A stretch of 8,809 bases of DNA. Origin: Candidatus Iainarchaeum sp. GTDB lineage: Archaea > Iainarchaeota > Iainarchaeia > Iainarchaeales > JAXPJC01. The notes under the pieces are model-generated. The model was not told the DNA's origin. It saw nothing but the letters and a program-made list of their open reading frames with translations, and ran no database searches. Of this stretch, positions 5,709 through 8,809 are shown piece by piece. The position numbers and the translations under genes were made by a program. Each line of letters starts with the position of its first letter. Position 1 is the first letter of the stretch. Location: assembly GCA_018304445.1 (NCBI GenBank), contig JAGVWD010000011.1:1-8809 (forward strand), written 5' to 3'.

Positions 5709-6077
5709 ATGCACTGGAAATTAATAATTGCGCTTGTTATCGCGGCAATTGCAATATATGCAGCATACTCATTCATAAGCAGGCCTGCCCCAGACAATGG
5801 CAATGGCGTGCCCTCCTCGGGGCAGATGGCTTTCGGCGCTGCGCCATCAAAAGATGATTGCAGCAGGCAGGAATATGTGCCAGATGCGGACTATTGCTGG
5901 AGCCTGTATGCAAGGAACTCCAACAACCCGGAATTCTGCAGCGAAATTATCTCAAGCGGAATGAAGGACCTGTGCTACTGGAACATTGCTGTTCAATCAA
6001 GCGACAAGGAATTGTGCAATTCTGTGGGAGATGCTGATTTGAGATTTGATTGCATTGAAGCAATAGAGAACAAGTAG
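5709..6077 (+). CDS. Membrane-anchored cysteine-repeat protein, 122 aa
   Basis: The function is unknown. Residues 3-23 form one hydrophobic membrane segment (LIIALVIAAIAIYAAY). A Pro/Gly/Ser-rich linker (about 24-47) follows, then a compact cysteine-rich domain predicted to face outside. The six cysteines lie at 51, 63, 77, 89, 103 and 115, so both the 51-77-103 and the 63-89-115 series are spaced exactly 26 residues apart. The units read C-W/Y, a middle Ala, a D/N-x-x-F/L-C motif, a hydrophobic residue, then a Lys/Arg-Asp or Arg-Phe-Asp before the next Cys. About two and a half units are present, enough for three disulfides. Similar Cys-based repeats (KD-x-CY...C) are common in secreted proteins of DPANN archaea, from general familiarity. 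The 3' end converges on the DUF523 gene, with seven bases between the two stop codons. Confidence 0.87.
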   Translation: MHWKLIIALVIAAIAIYAAYSFISRPAPDNGNGVPSSGQMAFGAAPSKDDCSRQEYVPDADYCWSLYARNSNNPEFCSEIISSGMKDLCYWNIAVQSSDKELCNSVGDADLRFDCIEAIENK

Positions 6078-6084
6078 CAAAATT

Positions 6085-6498
6085 CTATAGCTCTTTATCA
6101 GAAATAACTTTTATCCCTTTTTTCTTCAGCAGGCCTGCCGTAATGCCATCCCCTTTAATTACTCTGCCTGAAAAGCTTCCATCATATATCTCTCCGCAAC
6201 CGCAAGAAGGGCTTCCCTGTTTCAGGATTGCTTCTTTGATGCCGAACAGCCTTGCCAGCCTTAAAACCTGCTCCGCCCCTGTTGCAAATTTCTCAGTAAC
6301 ATCCTTTCCTGAGCAAGTGACAACTTTACTCCCTTGCATTTCTGCTTGCTCCCTCGGCGTTGGCAAGCCGCCCAGCTGCTCGGGGCATATGGGGATTAGT
6401 GTTTCTTTTCTGGAAAGGGCAATGGCTTTTTTATTTAATTCGCTCTTTCCATCATATCTGCATTTTATCCCCAACAAGCATGCGCTACAAAGCTTCAT
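6085..6498 (-). CDS. DUF523 family protein (TudS-like Fe-S desulfidase family)
   Basis: This 137-aa protein is a full-length single-domain DUF523 member. Family landmarks appear in order: ACLLGIKCRYDG (6-17), PICPEQLGGLPTPR (36-49), GKDVTEKFATGAE (64-76), AILKQGSPSCG (90-100) and IYDGSFSG (104-111). The conserved cysteines Cys7, Cys13, Cys38 and Cys99 include those expected to hold an iron-sulfur cluster. The characterised family member TudS is a [4Fe-4S]-dependent thiouracil desulfurase; whether this protein acts on thiolated nucleobases is inference. The start ATG lies nine bases after the leuS stop codon on the same strand, so it is probably the distal gene of a leuS operon. The bases before the ATG are AT-rich (TTTAAATTT), with no Shine-Dalgarno motif, and too close to serve as its own box A. 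Confidence 0.92.
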   Translation of the reverse strand: MKLCSACLLGIKCRYDGKSELNKKAIALSRKETLIPICPEQLGGLPTPREQAEMQGSKVVTCSGKDVTEKFATGAEQVLRLARLFGIKEAILKQGSPSCGCGEIYDGSFSGRVIKGDGITAGLLKKKGIKVISDKEL

Positions 6499-6507
6499 AA
6501 ATTTAAA

Positions 6508-8809
6508 TTATTCAATGTAAATTGCGGGCTTTCCCGGAAGCGCGTTCTTTGCCTTCTGCGCCGGGTCATAATCCGCCTTTTCCGCGCTTTGTATTTCCAC
6601 TGCGCATTTGAATTCCTTTTCAAGCTGCCCTTTTGATTCTTTTAATGCGGAAAACTCATCAATTTCCCTGAGCTCAGAGAATTCCCCGATTTTGCTTATA
6701 ACCGCCTTTACCATTGCCTCCACTTCCTTTCCCCTCTGCTTTAATGCGCTGTCCTGCATGCATGCTGAAATTGCCTTCCCGAAATCCGGCTTGCCCTGCG
6801 TTGCATCTGCAATTCTCTTCAGCGCAGCCCATTTCCATTTAGGCGCAGCATAAAGCGCAATCCTTTTCGGATTTGCAATTTTCGCAATTTCCTTAATGTG
6901 CATTATGTCCTGCCTTGTGTTCTGCGCAAGCGCCTCGGCCTGCTCTGCCTTCGCATCAATCATTTTTTCATCGGCAGCGGGCCATTCCTGCAATGAGCAG
7001 AAGCCCCTGCATTTTATTTTTTCCCATAATTCCTCGGACAAATGCGGGGCAATCGGGCTTAACATTAAAATAAGGTTTTTTGCGGCAAATCCCATTACTT
7101 TCTTGTTCGGGTTTTCATATTTCTGTAGCGCATCTGCAAAAGCCATTATTGAATTTATCGCGAGGTTGAACTGGAAGTTGTGCATTTGCTCTGTAACCTG
7201 CATTATTGTGCGGCTTGCCTTGCTCAATATCAACTTGTCCCTGTTATTGAGTTTTGCAATATTGATTTTCCCTAATTTGATGTTTTGCCTGTTTGACTCT
7301 ATAAGCGCATATATGCGCTGGAGGAACCTGAATATTGTTTCTGCTCCGGAATCGCTCCATTCCAGTTCCTTTTCAGGCGAAGCAACGGAAAGGATGAATG
7401 TTCTTGCAGTATCAGGCCCGAATTTTTTCATTATTTCTCCCGGGTCAACAACATTCCCCAGTGATTTGCTCATTACCTTTCCGTCCTTAAGGACCATTCC
7501 CTGGGTAAGCAGCCTTCTGAAGGGCTCGTCAAATTTGAGCAATTTCAAATCGCGCAGCGCCTTTGTGAAGAACCTCGCATACAGAAGATGCATTATCGCA
7601 TGCTCTATTCCCCCGATATACTGGTCAACAGGCATCCAGTAGGAAACCGCATTTTTTTCAAACGCGTTTTTCTTTTCTCCGGGGGAGCAATAGCGCAGGA
7701 AATACCATGAGGAATCAACAAAGGTATCCATTGTGTCAGTTTCCCTGTGTGCGGGAGAATTACACTTCGGGCATTTTGTTTCAGCAAAACTCTTAACGGC
7801 ATCAAGCGGATTGCCCTCCCCTGTAATTTTAATTTTCTCAGGCAGTTTTATTGGCAAATCCTTTTCTGCAACTGGCACGATTCCGCACTTTCCGCAATAC
7901 ACGACAGGGATTGGGGTTCCCCAATAGCGCTGCCTTGAAATAAGCCAATCGCGAAGTTTGTAATTTGTCGTGCGCTTCCCCCACTTGTTCTTTTCAAGCC
8001 AGTCCGAAACCTTTTCAATCGCCTCAAGGCTTGGAATTCCATCAAACTGTGAGGAATTTACAAGCACTCCCTCCTCAATGTAGGCGGAATTCATTTCATT
8101 AACATTCAGTCCCCTGCCGCTCGGCTTAATTACCAATTTCTTCTGCAGGCTGTATTTCTCCGCGAATTCCCAGTCCCTCTGGTCGTGGCATGGAACTGCC
8201 ATTACCGCCCCTGTGCCGTATTCCATTATCGCATAATCCGCAATGAATATCGGGCAGACATCCCCATTCACGGGATTGATTAAATATTTCCCTATGAACA
8301 TGCCGCGCTTTTCCTTTTCCGCGGAAGTCCTTTCAATTAGCGATTCGCACCTCACTTCCTCAATGAATTTTTTCACATCGCTTTCATATTCCGTTCCCTT
8401 GACCAATTCCCTTACAAGAGGATGTTCTGGCGCAAATACAAGATATGTAACGCCGAAAATCGTATCAGGCCTTGTGGTAAATGTTGAAATCTCCAAATCA
8501 GAATCCTTAACCTTGAAAAATATTTCAATTCCCCTGCTCTTTCCTATCCAGTTCTTCTGCATTGCCTTAACTCTTTCAGGCCATTCATCCAGTTTCTGCA
8601 AATCCTCAAGCAATTCATCAGCATATGCTGTTATTTTGAAGAACCACTGCGCCCTCTCCTCCTCGCTTACAGGGTTTTTGCAGCGCCAGCAGCTGCCATT
8701 AACAACCTGCTCGTTCGCAAGCACTGTTTTGCATGTGCTGCAGAAATTCACTTTCGCGCTTGCCTTGTAGGCAAGGCCTTTTTCAAGGAACTTAAGAAAA
8801 ATCCACTGG
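6508..8809 (-). CDS. leuS: Leucyl-tRNA synthetase, bacterial-type core with archaeal-like C-terminus (5' part beyond window)
   Basis: This class I synthetase charges tRNA-Leu. The frame stays open to the right edge, with [14 protein letters not shown] upstream of the GTG at 8751, so that GTG is internal and roughly 130 N-terminal residues including the HIGH motif lie outside. Counting from that GTG, the parts are: a zinc knuckle Cys4/7/21/24 (LANEQV and CWRC landmarks); a CP1 editing domain with [12 protein letters not shown] (92-103) and [16 protein letters not shown] (178-193); a second zinc site Cys286/289/327/330; [12 protein letters not shown] (339-350); KVMSKS (425-430); and the anticodon-binding helices (about 500-600). 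These are bacterial LeuRS signatures. The leucine-specific insertion before KMSKS is absent. From about residue 605 the sequence resembles the archaeal LeuRS C-terminal domain, with [18 protein letters not shown] and a final PGKPAIYIE, rather than the bacterial one. DUF523 follows nine bases later. Confidence 0.96.
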   Translation of the reverse strand, partial: QWIFLKFLEKGLAYKASAKVNFCSTCKTVLANEQVVNGSCWRCKNPVSEEERAQWFFKITAYADELLEDLQKLDEWPERVKAMQKNWIGKSRGIEIFFKVKDSDLEISTFTTRPDTIFGVTYLVFAPEHPLVRELVKGTEYESDVKKFIEEVRCESLIERTSAEKEKRGMFIGKYLINPVNGDVCPIFIADYAIMEYGTGAVMAVPCHDQRDWEFAEKYSLQKKLVIKPSGRGLNVNEMNSAYIEEGVLVNSSQFDGIPSLEAIEKVSDWLEKNKWGKRTTNYKLRDWLISRQRYWGTPIPVVYCGKCGIVPVAEKDLPIKLPEKIKITGEGNPLDAVKSFAETKCPKCNSPAHRETDTMDTFVDSSWYFLRYCSPGEKKNAFEKNAVSYWMPVDQYIGGIEHAIMHLLYARFFTKALRDLKLLKFDEPFRRLLTQGMVLKDGKVMSKSLGNVVDPGEIMKKFGPDTARTFILSVASPEKELEWSDSGAETIFRFLQRIYALIESNRQNIKLGKINIAKLNNRDKLILSKASRTIMQVTEQMHNFQFNLAINSIMAFADALQKYENPNKKVMGFAAKNLILMLSPIAPHLSEELWEKIKCRGFCSLQEWPAADEKMIDAKAEQAEALAQNTRQDIMHIKEIAKIANPKRIALYAAPKWKWAALKRIADATQGKPDFGKAISACMQDSALKQRGKEVEAMVKAVISKIGEFSELREIDEFSALKESKGQLEKEFKCAVEIQSAEKADYDPAQKAKNALPGKPAIYIE

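Noticed and set aside
6499..6507. TTTAAATTT between leuS and DUF523 as a separate promoter
   Set aside because: It lies immediately before the ATG, far too close for a box A; read-through from leuS is more likely.
6896..7642. Plus-strand open frame of 248 codons, and another at 8243-8770
   Set aside because: Both are shadows of leuS, which shows continuous family motifs on the minus strand; the Ser/Phe-rich translations are typical antisense artefacts.
8749..8751. GTG at 8751 as the start codon of leuS
   Set aside because: The frame remains open to the window edge and the upstream residues ([13 protein letters not shown]) match LeuRS; the HIGH-motif region must lie beyond the window.
1..8809. 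CRISPR array, insertion sequence, integrase or attachment site near the tRNA genes
   Set aside because: No repeated spaced units, transposase or integrase motifs, or duplicated tRNA 3' ends were seen.

Overview
The window reads as a chromosomal segment of an archaeon of moderate GC content, most likely a small-genome DPANN-type lineage (inference). The evidence is: tRNA genes with no encoded CCA, one and probably two of them carrying archaeal-type introns at position 37/38; TATA (box A) elements about 26-28 bases before start codons, implying leaderless or very short-leader mRNAs; and short lipoprotein and cysteine-repeat surface proteins of the kind common in DPANN genomes. The content is dominated by translation and tRNA biology.

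Layout: 1-201 holds the 3' part of an intron-bearing tRNA with a long variable arm (Ser by its discriminator base) and a complete tRNA-Leu(GAG). At 240-884 is a lipoprotein of unknown function. At 931-1963 is a two-gene overlapping unit: an unrecognised 189-aa protein and a small protein resembling PD-(D/E)XK nucleases. At 2013-2168 is tRNA-Arg(TCT), interrupted by an 81-nt intron, followed 13 nt later by argS (2182-3909). At 3949-5664, behind its own TATA box, is a RelA/SpoT homologue with an intact (p)ppGpp hydrolase domain, a synthetase domain that has lost its catalytic Glu, and TGS and ACT domains. At 5709-6077 is a membrane-anchored protein with cysteines in an exact 26-residue period. 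It converges on a minus-strand unit made of leuS (6508 to beyond the right edge) and a DUF523/TudS-family gene (6085-6498).

How they relate: ArgRS sits next to a cognate tRNA, LeuRS lies in the same 9 kb as a tRNA-Leu, and the RSH protein lies between the two synthetase genes. The LeuRS has a bacterial-type core and editing domain, but its C-terminal region looks like the archaeal domain that reads the long variable arm of tRNA-Leu, suggesting a bacterial enzyme adapted to an archaeal tRNA set. The most noteworthy items are this apparent LeuRS chimera, the degenerate-synthetase RSH in an archaeon, and the unusual three-way-junction fold of the tRNA-Arg intron. No mobile element, CRISPR array or stretch of more than 300 gene-free bases is present.
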